A stretch of DNA of 20,795 nt, taken from contig JBGMQN010000118.1 of NCBI GenBank assembly GCA_048054495.1, positions 1 to 20,795 of the forward strand, given 5' to 3'. The stretch comes from JADFRG01 sp048054495 (lineage in GTDB: Bacteria > Chloroflexota > Anaerolineae > Anaerolineales > E44-bin32). The notes beneath the pieces were generated by a model. That model ran no database searches. It worked only from the letters and a program-made list of their open reading frames with translations, and had not been told where the DNA came from. Positions within the stretch are counted from its first letter, which is position 1, and the number at the start of each line of letters is the position of its first letter. Shown here piece after piece: positions 14,385-20,795 of this stretch. The position numbers were made by a program, and so were the translations under genes.

Positions 14385-16166
14385 TCAGTTTTCGACGGGC
14401 ATCGCTTCCAACTGCTGCAGGGCCTGCTCCACGACTTGGAATCCTCCATTCCAGAAATCGGGCGACGTAACATCGATTGCCGCTCGCTGCAGGATCCGAA
14501 CGGGTGAATCCGATCCTCCCGCCGACAGGATCTCCAGGTATCGGGGCATAAACGAATCTCCCTCTTCTCGATACTGCTTGTACAGCGACAGCACAAGCAA
14601 TTGCCCGAATGCATAAGCATATACATAGAAGGGATAGTGATGGAAGTGAGGGATCATGCTCCACTCATACCTAAATTCGTCATTTAGTTCGAGCGAATCT
14701 CCAAACTGGGCCTCGAGATTCTCCCAGTAGGCAGCCGTGAGGTCGTCGACTGATGCCCCGCCCTCGATAAGCTCGAAGGCGGTCTTCTCGAACAGGGCGA
14801 AAAATGCTTGGCGTTGTATCGTTGCGTAGGAGTCGTCCATTTGGCGGAAAAGCAGATCGCGCTGCACCTCCGGATCCGGATCCCGCTCCAACAACTCATC
14901 GATCAGCAGCATTTCACTAAAGGTAGAGGCCGTCTCAGCCAATGGTAGGGAGGAGCCCTGGGTCAGTGCAGAGTGGTCGGACGCCAACAGCGAATGGATG
15001 GCATGACCCAGTTCGTGGGCCATCGTTGCCACATCATCCGGGCGCCCCTGAAAGTTTTGCATGACCCATGGGGTTAGGTCTGGTTCGACCGTCGAACAGT
15101 AGGCGCCCGTCATCTTGCCCGTTCTCACCTCACTATCGATGTGATGCTCATCAAACAGCTTGCGAGCAAGCTTCGCTACTTTGGGCTCGAACTTATCAAA
15201 ACTCTCCAATACGACCTCGGCCGAGTCCGCAAAGGAGTAGCTCTTTTCTGTCTTCACGACCGGAGCGTAGACGTCATACCGCCGCAATTTGTCCATCCCA
15301 ACCCACTTGGCCTTGAGCCGAAAGTATCGTTGGTACAGGGCCGCGTTCTCCTTGCAGATTTCCAACATCATATCGATTAGATCGTCGGGCAGGTCGTTGC
15401 GAAGATTCCGCACTGCGATCGGGGAAGAATACTCTCGAAGCCGAACGTTCTCACTGGACCAATCCCTTGCCCGATATTGGTAGATCTGGCCGAGGATGGG
15501 GACGTCCTTCTCATAAACCTTGAAGAGCGACTGATAGGCCGCGGAGCGCACATCTGGCTGCGAGCTCTTGACGTAGACCATAAGCTCACCCCGAGAGAGT
15601 TCCTTGACCTCACCGTTCACCTCCAGGGGGAAAGTATAGCGATTGGTGATGGAGTCATAGAGCGTGATCAATGCTGCCGGACCGTTCACGTCCTTGATAT
15701 TGATTACCTTCTCTTCAGGTTCACTGAGGGTGTATGGCTTTTCGAGCCGCAAAGCTTCCAGCCAGTAACGGTAATCGCCGGCGGCTCCCATCAGCACCTC
15801 GGCTTCGCCGTCCGCCAGAGCTTTCCACCACAGTTTGAAAAACATGGTGCGGTTGTCCATTTCGGCCCCGAGCTGATGCGTGCGGGCCTGGAAGGCCTGA
15901 GCGGCCTGGTCCTGCGTGTCTTCCGTAAATTTGAAATACGCGTATGCCGAGAGTCGGGATATCAGCCGAGACATCTGGTCGTACTTGTCCAGGCCCTCTA
16001 CGAAAGCTTCCGGGTTTATGTCGGCCGACAGACGGTCTCGAAGCTCCTCAAAGCTCGCGACCTGAGCCTCCAGGACCTTGATCGCATCTTCAATTTCTTT
16101 CGAATCGAGCTCCGGAAACAGCTCGTCCAGGCTCCAACGTTCTTGTGAATACTCTTCGCTTGACAT
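14385..16166 (-). CDS. pepF: Oligoendopeptidase F (M3B family)
   Basis: The 593-residue protein has the zinc motif His-Glu-Leu-Gly-His (384-388) and the third ligand E411 in LAETASTFSE. It also has the C-terminal segment HFHHYPFYVYAYAFG (507-521) that is characteristic of oligoendopeptidase F. Both termini and the length of about 600 residues fit the family. The ATG at 16166 is chosen because AGGAGGAG precedes it by about 8 bases; the frame extends further upstream into the preceding gene region. It is a cytosolic zinc peptidase for oligopeptides, probably in peptide recycling. It lies 59 bp after the YchF-like gene and 48 bp before a second M3 peptidase. Confidence 0.94.
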   Translation of the reverse strand: MSSEEYSQERWSLDELFPELDSKEIEDAIKVLEAQVASFEELRDRLSADINPEAFVEGLDKYDQMSRLISRLSAYAYFKFTEDTQDQAAQAFQARTHQLGAEMDNRTMFFKLWWKALADGEAEVLMGAAGDYRYWLEALRLEKPYTLSEPEEKVINIKDVNGPAALITLYDSITNRYTFPLEVNGEVKELSRGELMVYVKSSQPDVRSAAYQSLFKVYEKDVPILGQIYQYRARDWSSENVRLREYSSPIAVRNLRNDLPDDLIDMMLEICKENAALYQRYFRLKAKWVGMDKLRRYDVYAPVVKTEKSYSFADSAEVVLESFDKFEPKVAKLARKLFDEHHIDSEVRTGKMTGAYCSTVEPDLTPWVMQNFQGRPDDVATMAHELGHAIHSLLASDHSALTQGSSLPLAETASTFSEMLLIDELLERDPDPEVQRDLLFRQMDDSYATIQRQAFFALFEKTAFELIEGGASVDDLTAAYWENLEAQFGDSLELNDEFRYEWSMIPHFHHYPFYVYAYAFGQLLVLSLYKQYREEGDSFMPRYLEILSAGGSDSPVRILQRAAIDVTSPDFWNGGFQVVEQALQQLEAMPVEN

Positions 16167-16225
16167 TAATTTTCTCCTCCTTCGATCGCTCTTTCGTCTC
16201 CAGTCCAGTGCGCGCTCGCTATCGA

Positions 16226-17266
16226 TCACACATTGAATCGGATGTGAATTACCTCTCCGTCGTTCGGCCTGTACGCTTTTCCTTCCACACGAAGTTTCCC
16301 AGCTGCGCGCGCTTCGGAAAGACCTCCAAACTCGACCAAATCATCCCACTGGATCACTTCGGCTCGGATGAATCCTCTGGCTATATCACTGTGAATCGTT
16401 CCAGCGGCCTGCAGGGCCGTGCCGTCCTTCGGGAGCAGCCAGGCCTTGACTTCCGACTCGCTCACCGTATAGAACCGGATTTGCCCCAATAGGTCAAGGC
16501 AGGCTTCCATGAGGCCCTCGTTTCCCGCCTGCGCGATCCCAAATTCCTTTCGGAATCCTAGCGCTTCCTCGACCGGAAGCTGGCTAAGTTCCGCCTCCAG
16601 TTTTCCGTATAGTGCGAATGAGGGCAGATCGGTGGCGAGCGGCTGTGCGTCCTTCCCCTCCTCAAGATTCTGCACGAGCAGCAGCGGCTTGGTTGTTATC
16701 AAACCGAATCCTTGCAGAAGCCCGCGATCCGCGTCTCCGAGATTCTGGTCTCGCAGGGGTCGATCTGCCTGGAGAGTCTGGTCGAGCCGTTGAAAGAGGC
16801 CGTCTTCTTGATCCAGTTCTGAAAGCTCGCGCGCGCCCTTCTGCCGGTCCTCCGCCAGGCGCTCGAGGCGCGCATCGACACGTACTAAGTCGTTAAGCAA
16901 GAACTCCGCCTGCATCGCCTGAATGTCCTGCTCTGGTGTCGGAGGCGCTGCTGTTAGCGGATGTTCAAAGGCGCGCAGGATGGCAAGGTACCCGTCCCAC
17001 TGCGCCAGTTGATTGACCAGCTCTCCCGATAGGCTCCCATCCTCGCCCAATCCTGCCACGTCGCCGAAGGTAATCTGAGCATGGGTGGTCTTGCGTGGCT
17101 GATAAAGCGCGCTTAAGCTCTTCAGCCGTGGGTCAGGCATATCCGCCACGCCGGTATGAACTTCGACGCGCGAGACGTGTCCACCTACAGGGAGGTCAGC
17201 ACCTGTGAGAGCGTTAAAAATGGAGGTTTTGCCAGAGCCCGGGAGCCCGATGATCCCTAAACGCAT
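16226..17266 (-). CDS. Divergent YchF/Obg-like P-loop NTPase with TGS domain
   Basis: The 346-residue protein has a P-loop GLPGSGKTS (7-15), a switch II motif DVAGL (69-73), a YchF-type base-recognition region NLEE (200-203) in place of NKxD, and a C-terminal TGS domain (about 265-345). This is the layout of YchF/OLA1 proteins, which bind ATP and associate with ribosomes. It differs from canonical YchF in the P-loop (GSGKTS rather than NVGKST) and in the segment after DVAGL, and it is slightly shorter than the usual 363 residues or so. It may therefore be a paralogous branch of the family. The ATG at 17266 has only a weak ribosome site. It heads the operon with two M3 peptidases. Confidence 0.88.
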   Translation of the reverse strand: MRLGIIGLPGSGKTSIFNALTGADLPVGGHVSRVEVHTGVADMPDPRLKSLSALYQPRKTTHAQITFGDVAGLGEDGSLSGELVNQLAQWDGYLAILRAFEHPLTAAPPTPEQDIQAMQAEFLLNDLVRVDARLERLAEDRQKGARELSELDQEDGLFQRLDQTLQADRPLRDQNLGDADRGLLQGFGLITTKPLLLVQNLEEGKDAQPLATDLPSFALYGKLEAELSQLPVEEALGFRKEFGIAQAGNEGLMEACLDLLGQIRFYTVSESEVKAWLLPKDGTALQAAGTIHSDIARGFIRAEVIQWDDLVEFGGLSEARAAGKLRVEGKAYRPNDGEVIHIRFNV

Positions 17267-17367
17267 GGCACTAAGAAATCATCCTTGTTCGAATTTCCTT
17301 GCTCTCGCGTGCGGCCTCTTGAGGGGGCAGACTAGATCACTCTTGCGAGCTCAAGCAGCGGGGAATG

Positions 17368-17396
17368 TTGACCGGTCGTGGGCCTTTGAATATACT
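17368..17396 (+). promoter_or_regulatory. Promoter of tRNA-Leu
   Basis: TTGACC (17368-17373) and TATACT (17391-17396) are separated by 17 bp, a strong sigma-70-type promoter. The -10 ends 8 bases before the mature 5' end of the tRNA, so the transcript would carry at most a base or two of leader. Confidence 0.8.
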
Positions 17397-17404
17397 GCCC
17401 AATG

Positions 17405-17486
17405 GCCGAAGTGGCGGAACTGGCAGACGCGCGCGACTCAAAATCGCGTTCCTTCGGGAGTGTGGGTTCGACTCCCACCTTCGGCA
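17405..17486 (+). tRNA. tRNA-Leu (anticodon CAA)
   Basis: The acceptor arms GCCGAAG (17405-17411) and CTTCGGC (17479-17485) pair fully, with discriminator A at 17486. The anticodon stem CGCGA/TCGCG encloses CTCAAAA with anticodon CAA at 17439-17441. A class II variable arm and the T arm GTGGG-TTCGACT-CCCAC follow. CCA is not encoded. It reads the leucine codon UUG. Confidence 0.96.
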
Positions 17487-17507
17487 TCGAGCGATTATAG
17501 CATAGGC

Positions 17508-17549
17508 GGCCCTGACCCCATTCGAGCACACTTTCAAGGGGCCAGGGTC
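17508..17549 (+). repeat. Imperfect 12-bp hairpin between tRNA-Leu and the membrane-protein pair
   Basis: GGCCCTGACCCC (17508-17519) can pair with GGGGCCAGGGTC (17538-17549) with one mismatch and one G-U pair, around an 18-base loop. It lies 21 bp after the tRNA and 16 bp before the next start codon. It could end the tRNA transcript or structure the leader of the following mRNA; no T-tract follows. Confidence 0.45.
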
Positions 17550-17565
17550 GTACGCGTTTGAGCGC

Positions 17566-17925
17566 ATGCAAAACAAGCTAGCCCCACTGATCCTTGGTCT
17601 CGTCTTCGGAGCCTTGATTGCCGTCGTATATGGCTGGCTCGTGCGCCCCGTCGAATATATCGATACCAGTCCCGATTCTTTAAGAATAGATTTCCGCACG
17701 GACTACGTGCTCATGGTGGCCGAATCCTTTGCCTCGGATCAGGACCTGACCCTGGCACAGGTCCGGTTGGCGGCCCTCGGTCCTCAGGCGCCTGACGACT
17801 ACGTCACACAAGCTATCGACTACGCGCTGGAACATTCCTTCAGCAGGGCGGATCTTGAGCGGCTCAATGCGTTGGCCATCGTCCTCCGTACGCTGCCGCA
17901 ACCGGGAGGCATCGGACCTCCATGA
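17566..17925 (+). CDS. Small single-pass membrane protein, paralog of the next gene
   Basis: The 119-residue protein has one N-terminal transmembrane helix (about 7-26). A conserved segment follows with Pro-Val-Glu-Tyr, Pro-Asp-Ser-Leu-Arg and Asp-Phe-Arg-x-Asp-Tyr (about 28-47), then a helical region. The same pattern occurs at the same position in the next protein, so the two are paralogs. No enzyme motif or known domain was recognised. Its stop overlaps the next start in an ATGA arrangement, so the two are co-translated. No clear ribosome site precedes the ATG. Confidence 0.75.
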   Translation: MQNKLAPLILGLVFGALIAVVYGWLVRPVEYIDTSPDSLRIDFRTDYVLMVAESFASDQDLTLAQVRLAALGPQAPDDYVTQAIDYALEHSFSRADLERLNALAIVLRTLPQPGGIGPP

Positions 17926-18680
17926 GCCGCTGGCTGCTCCTTATACTGGGATTCGGCATAGGGCTGGCAGGGGGACTGTACTATGCCTGGCTGGTAAGCC
18001 CGGTTGAGTACGTTGAAACCGCGCCCGACTCCTTGCGTGCCGACTTCCGGGCCGACTATCTGGGGTTGATCGCTTCGGCATATGTCAGTGGTGGCGATCT
18101 GGTGCGTGCACGGACCCGGTTGGCCCTATTTCCGGATCTCGATACTGCGACAGAATTGGCTGCCCTCGCTCAGCAGCGCCTTGCGGCGGGTCTTGCCGAC
18201 ACGGAAGCTAGCGCGCTCTCGCAACTTGCGAGCGCTCTCAGCCAGGGCCCAATCCGTACTCCCGTGCCGACGGTATCGGTTTCCCCAACTCCTTCCAAAA
18301 CCCCACGTCCGAGCCCGACCCGTAGACCTACCGCAACTCCCGGAGCGGCCTTTCTGCTAACCTCTCGAGAGCAGATCTGCGATCCGCTGCTATCACAGCC
18401 ACTGATACAGGTTGTGGTGCTCAACGCGGCTCAAGGATCGGTGCCAGGCCAGGAGGTGATCGTCGTGTGGGACTCGGGCCAGGATCACTTTTTCACCGGT
18501 CTGAAGCCTGAGTTGGGTCTGGGGTACGGGGATTTCGCGATGACAGAGGGTGTTACCTACACCTTGCAGCTAGCCGACTCTCTGCAACCGGTCACCAATC
18601 TTGCGGCTCATGAGTGTGAAGGCCAGGGAGATGAACCGTACCTGGGCTCATGGCTGCTTCAGTTTGAACAGTCTCCTTAG
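17922..18680 (+). CDS. Single-pass membrane protein with Pro/Thr-rich linker and beta-rich C-terminal domain
   Basis: The 252-residue protein repeats the layout of its upstream neighbour in the first 70 residues: a transmembrane helix (about 4-22), Pro-Val-Glu-Tyr, Pro-Asp-Ser-Leu-Arg-Ala-Asp-Phe-Arg-Ala-Asp-Tyr, and a helical region. A low-complexity Pro/Thr/Ser linker (about 112-142) follows, then a C-terminal domain (143-252) likely rich in beta strands with two cysteines (153 and 232) that could form a disulfide outside the cell. The domain has not been recognised. The start overlaps the upstream stop by four bases. Function unknown; a cell-envelope role is inferred from topology. Confidence 0.78.
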   Translation: MSRWLLLILGFGIGLAGGLYYAWLVSPVEYVETAPDSLRADFRADYLGLIASAYVSGGDLVRARTRLALFPDLDTATELAALAQQRLAAGLADTEASALSQLASALSQGPIRTPVPTVSVSPTPSKTPRPSPTRRPTATPGAAFLLTSREQICDPLLSQPLIQVVVLNAAQGSVPGQEVIVVWDSGQDHFFTGLKPELGLGYGDFAMTEGVTYTLQLADSLQPVTNLAAHECEGQGDEPYLGSWLLQFEQSP

Positions 18681-18719
18681 CCCCATATTGCGAATCCCCT
18701 GGCTTAAATAGAAAGGACC

Positions 18720-18737
18720 GGGGCAAAGCCCAGCCCC
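18720..18737. terminator. Possible weak terminator between convergent genes
   Basis: GGGGC (18720-18724) and GCCCC (18733-18737) form a 5-bp stem with an 8-base loop in the 71-bp gap between two convergent genes. The minus strand after the stem is pyrimidine-rich but has no true T-run. The call rests mainly on position. Confidence 0.3.
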
Positions 18738-18751
18738 TTACGGATTTCGAC

Positions 18752-19186
18752 CTAGTTCTCTTCCGCTTGCTCGTCTTCTCCCTCTGCCTCGGCCGAAGGC
18801 CCCAGGCCCAAGTCAACCTGCTCCTCCATCGTGATCTTGCCGCGCAGGAAAGCGCCCTCCTCGGTCGAGAAGCTGGTGGTTACGACATCCCCCCAGACTC
18901 GGCCCGTCCTCGCGATCTCGACCTTTCCGGCCGTGATATCGCCTTTCACCGAGCCAGCGACAATGACGGTGGCGGCTCGAATATGCTTACAGGTGACGCG
19001 GCCCTGCTCTCCGATGACCACCAGACCTCGGAGAGCAATCTCACCGTCGAACGCGCCATCGATGCGGATACCTCCCGTCCCGGTCAGCGTACCTTGCCAA
19101 GCCACGCCGGAGCCAAGGATCGAATCGACCTGCTCCGTGACTTCGCGTATCTCTGTGGCTCGATTCCCGGGACGTCTGAATACCAC
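18752..19186 (-). CDS. Bactofilin (polymer-forming cytoskeletal protein)
   Basis: The 144-residue protein has a central right-handed beta-helix-like core with the bactofilin pattern: a GTLTGTGGIRIDGAFDGEI segment, a VVIGEQGRV turn, then repeated strands of about 17 residues ending near residue 125. The flanks are disordered: an N-terminal basic stretch and an acidic C-terminus rich in Glu. Bactofilins form nucleotide-free filaments involved in cell shape and polar organisation. The GTG start shares its first base with the stop of the adenosine-specific kinase gene (TAGTG), so the two are translationally coupled. No peptidoglycan hydrolase is adjacent, unlike many bactofilin loci. Confidence 0.9.
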   Translation of the reverse strand: MVFRRPGNRATEIREVTEQVDSILGSGVAWQGTLTGTGGIRIDGAFDGEIALRGLVVIGEQGRVTCKHIRAATVIVAGSVKGDITAGKVEIARTGRVWGDVVTTSFSTEEGAFLRGKITMEEQVDLGLGPSAEAEGEDEQAEEN

Positions 19187-19671
19187 TACCCCACCTTGTA
19201 ACCGATCTGTCGCAGAAATGCGCGACGTCGCTCAGCATCCTGCTCGGTTTCGATCCCTTTCGGCTTGTCTCCGTCTACCACTCCCAGCACGCCCCGACCT
19301 TGCTCTGTCTCCACCACTATTACCTCCACCGGATTAGCCGTGGCACAGTAGATCCGGCAGACCTCGGGTACATTCTTTATCGCGTTGAGCACGTTGATTG
19401 GAAAGGCGTTTCCCAGAAAGATGATAAACACATGTCCCGCGGAGAGCGCCAGCGCATTGGCCGTCGCCAGCTCCGTGAGCTCATCCGAGGTTCCTGCGGC
19501 GCGGACAAGTGCGGGTCCCGAGGCTTCACAGAAGGCCAGCCCATACTCGATACCAGGTACTGCGGTGACCAGGACCTCTTGGATATCTTCTACGGTCTTA
19601 ATGAAGTGGGATTGCCCCAAGATCAAGTTGACCTCGTCTGGCTTGTCGATCTTGACGGTGTGTAGCTCCAT
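19186..19671 (-). CDS. Adenosine-specific kinase family protein
   Basis: The 161-residue protein matches the adenosine-specific kinase family almost end to end by recall. Key segments are LILGQSHFIKTVED (about 17-30), GLAFCEASGPALVR, FLGNAFPINVLNAIKNVPEV, RIYCATANPVEVIVVETEQ and GRGVLGVVDG. Members were described from archaea and thermophilic bacteria as binding or phosphorylating adenosine; the cellular role is poorly known. The ATG at 19671 is preceded by AAAGGA. A strong hairpin sits just upstream of that ribosome site. It overlaps the bactofilin start by one base and follows the GYD gene by 100 bp. Confidence 0.9.
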   Translation of the reverse strand: MELHTVKIDKPDEVNLILGQSHFIKTVEDIQEVLVTAVPGIEYGLAFCEASGPALVRAAGTSDELTELATANALALSAGHVFIIFLGNAFPINVLNAIKNVPEVCRIYCATANPVEVIVVETEQGRGVLGVVDGDKPKGIETEQDAERRRAFLRQIGYKVG

Positions 19672-19689
19672 ATCAATTCCTTTAAGGAG

Positions 19690-19718
19690 AATGCGGAGCT
19701 TTCGGAAGGCTCCGCATT
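19690..19718 (-). promoter_or_regulatory. Strong hairpin just upstream of the adenosine-specific kinase ribosome site
   Basis: AATGCGGAGC (19690-19699) and GCTCCGCATT (19709-19718) form a perfect 10-bp stem with a 9-base loop. On the minus strand it follows the GYD gene and ends about 18 bases before the next start codon. No T-tract follows on either side. It could be a partial terminator, an mRNA stabiliser or a translation-control element. Confidence 0.5.
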
Positions 19719-19771
19719 ACCGTTTGTTTGGCCTGCGCGCTAGGACCCGAAAAGGAATAAGCGGCTTGTGC

Positions 19772-20059
19772 TTATTCGACCAGCGAGCTGATGAATTCCT
19801 CGATGTCGACTGCCGCCAGCGTGGTGATCCTGATCGATCCTCGAGAAGCGAGCTTTACTGAGGCCTTGGCGATCGTGGTGTTACTCTCTGCTTCCACGAC
19901 GTTCACGAAATCGTAGGGCCCCAGTGTCGCGTACTGCGCGATGACCTTTACCCCGGCCTTCTCCAGCTCTGTATTGACCTCCTGGATGCGCGCAGGTTTC
20001 TTGGAAACCGTCTTGGCACCGGCATCCGTCAGGTTGCTAAGCATGATGTAGGTCGGCAT
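19772..20059 (-). CDS. GYD-domain protein
   Basis: The 95-residue protein fits the GYD family: a PTYIMLSNLTDAG start, a central helix, the signature LGPYDFV (a GxYD form, about residues 47-53), and a final segment with TTLAAVDIEE. Members form ferredoxin-like folds; their function is not established. The ATG at 20059 is chosen because AGGAGGAG lies 5 bases upstream; the frame runs 10 codons further upstream without support. It lies 43 bp after the DUF72 gene and upstream of the adenosine-specific kinase and bactofilin genes, all on one strand. Confidence 0.87.
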   Translation of the reverse strand: MPTYIMLSNLTDAGAKTVSKKPARIQEVNTELEKAGVKVIAQYATLGPYDFVNVVEAESNTTIAKASVKLASRGSIRITTLAAVDIEEFISSLVE

Positions 20060-20102
20060 GATTTCTCCTCCTGTAGTTCGAGCGGACAACCTTCATTGTA
20101 AA

Positions 20103-20795
20103 TCACGCGGGGCGGAACTCGTAGCCAAGTAGGTCCGCAAACTGGCGAACGCTGGCGGGGCTGTGGCCGGCAAAGTGATTGTTGAAGTAGCCATAAACAT
20201 CGACTCCGTCGTCCAGGAAGCGTGAAACCCGTTCCGCCCAGCGACTCAGCACTTCGGATCGATCGATCTGAATGCGATCGTACGCTCTAATGTCTTTGCG
20301 GCGGCCAAGCCACCGCACAACGGAAAAATCAGCCGTGATCCAATCCAGCCGCGGCATATAGTGCAGGTCCTGCAGCACTAGCGCCACGTTGTGTTGTGAA
20401 AGCATCTCGCCTAAATTGGGTTCCAGCCATTTTCGATTGCGGATCTCAACCGCGTAGCGCGGGCCAGCGGGCAGGGCTGCGAGAAAGGAATCCAGGCGAT
20501 CGAAGTTGTCGGGTGCGAAACCGTAGGCGAATTGGAGCGTCAGCACACCCAACTTGTCGCCAAGCGCTTGCATGGTTCCCACAAACGCCTGCGCGTCGCC
20601 TTCCGCCCCATGCAGTTGTTTCTCATGCGTGATGAGTTTGGGAAATTTGGCTGCGAATCGAAACCCTTCGGGCGTACGCTCCCGCCAGCCTTCGACCACG
20701 CTAGTTCTCGGAATCGCATAGAAGGTGGCGTCGATCTCCACCGAAGAAAAATGCTTCGAATACTCCTCCAAGAAGCGCTTCTTAGGTGTGCCCTC
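20103..20795 (-). CDS. DUF72 (YecE-like) protein, 5' end outside the window
   Basis: The frame is open to the last base of the window (231 codons visible), so the start lies beyond it. Recognisable DUF72 features are FSSVEIDATFYAIP, FRFAAKFPKLITH, LGVLTLQF, RYAVEIRNRKW, a VVRWLGR segment and a final VYGYFNNHFAGHSPA. The family has a TIM-barrel fold with a proposed but unproven phosphoesterase-like role. The visible start-like TTG at 20771 is internal: upstream in-frame residues continue the family pattern. It is probably the first visible gene of the DUF72-GYD-kinase-bactofilin cluster. Confidence 0.92.
   Translation of the reverse strand, partial: EGTPKKRFLEEYSKHFSSVEIDATFYAIPRTSVVEGWRERTPEGFRFAAKFPKLITHEKQLHGAEGDAQAFVGTMQALGDKLGVLTLQFAYGFAPDNFDRLDSFLAALPAGPRYAVEIRNRKWLEPNLGEMLSQHNVALVLQDLHYMPRLDWITADFSVVRWLGRRKDIRAYDRIQIDRSEVLSRWAERVSRFLDDGVDVYGYFNNHFAGHSPASVRQFADLLGYEFRPA

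Noticed and set aside
15477..16148. Open + strand frame of 223 codons opposite pepF
   Set aside because: Its length comes from codon structure of the real gene on the other strand; no family pattern, while the minus strand encodes a full oligoendopeptidase F.
1..20795. CRISPR arrays, insertion sequences or prophage genes
   Set aside because: No regularly spaced repeats, transposase, integrase or phage genes were found on either strand.

Overview
The window reads as a scaffold from a draft or metagenome-assembled genome, because a run of exactly 100 N lies at 2843-2942. The best guess for the organism is a Chloroflexota bacterium (Anaerolineae- or Dehalococcoidia-like). The basis is inference from gene style: a lipoprotein with an acidic/valine repeat spacer, Thr/Pro-rich surface proteins, a membrane protein with a C-terminal zinc ribbon, a Rieske/cytochrome b operon with membrane diheme cytochromes c, an adenosine-specific kinase and a bactofilin. 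No rRNA or marker tree is available.

Region A (1-7071, + strand) is a multiheme cytochrome locus. It encodes a membrane-anchored nonaheme cytochrome c (323-1597), a HydC/FdnI-type cytochrome b with a fused C-terminal cytochrome c domain (1590-2774), and a NapC/NirT-like multiheme cytochrome whose 5' end is lost in the gap (2943-4472). A short remnant of a cytochrome c tail follows (4483-4635), then a decaheme lipoprotein built from two homologous pentaheme halves (4833-7016), ending in a strong terminator. The first two genes look like a split version of CbcL of Geobacter, and the third resembles the NapC/NirT (ImcH-type) quinol dehydrogenases. Together they suggest electron flow from quinol to periplasmic or extracellular acceptors; this is a hypothesis.

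Region B (12197 down to 7159, - strand) is a bc/b6f-like complex operon: Rieske protein, long cytochrome b, two diheme cytochromes c in place of c1 or f, and a zinc-ribbon membrane protein. Regions A and B are linked by a shared regulatory signal. CRP/FNR-type palindromes (TGTGA-N6-TCAC or close) lie before the nonaheme gene, before the NapC-like gene, before the decaheme gene and before the Rieske gene.

Region C (12300-17490) is housekeeping: tRNA-Ser(CGA), an operon on the - strand of a YchF-like GTPase and two M3 metallopeptidases, and tRNA-Leu(CAA). Both tRNA genes have -10 boxes so close to the mature 5' end that they may be transcribed almost leaderless.

Region D (17500-20795) holds two tandem paralogous single-pass membrane proteins of unknown function (+) and a - strand cluster: DUF72 protein (cut by the window end), GYD-domain protein, adenosine-specific kinase and bactofilin. 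No CRISPR array, IS element, rRNA or prophage was seen.
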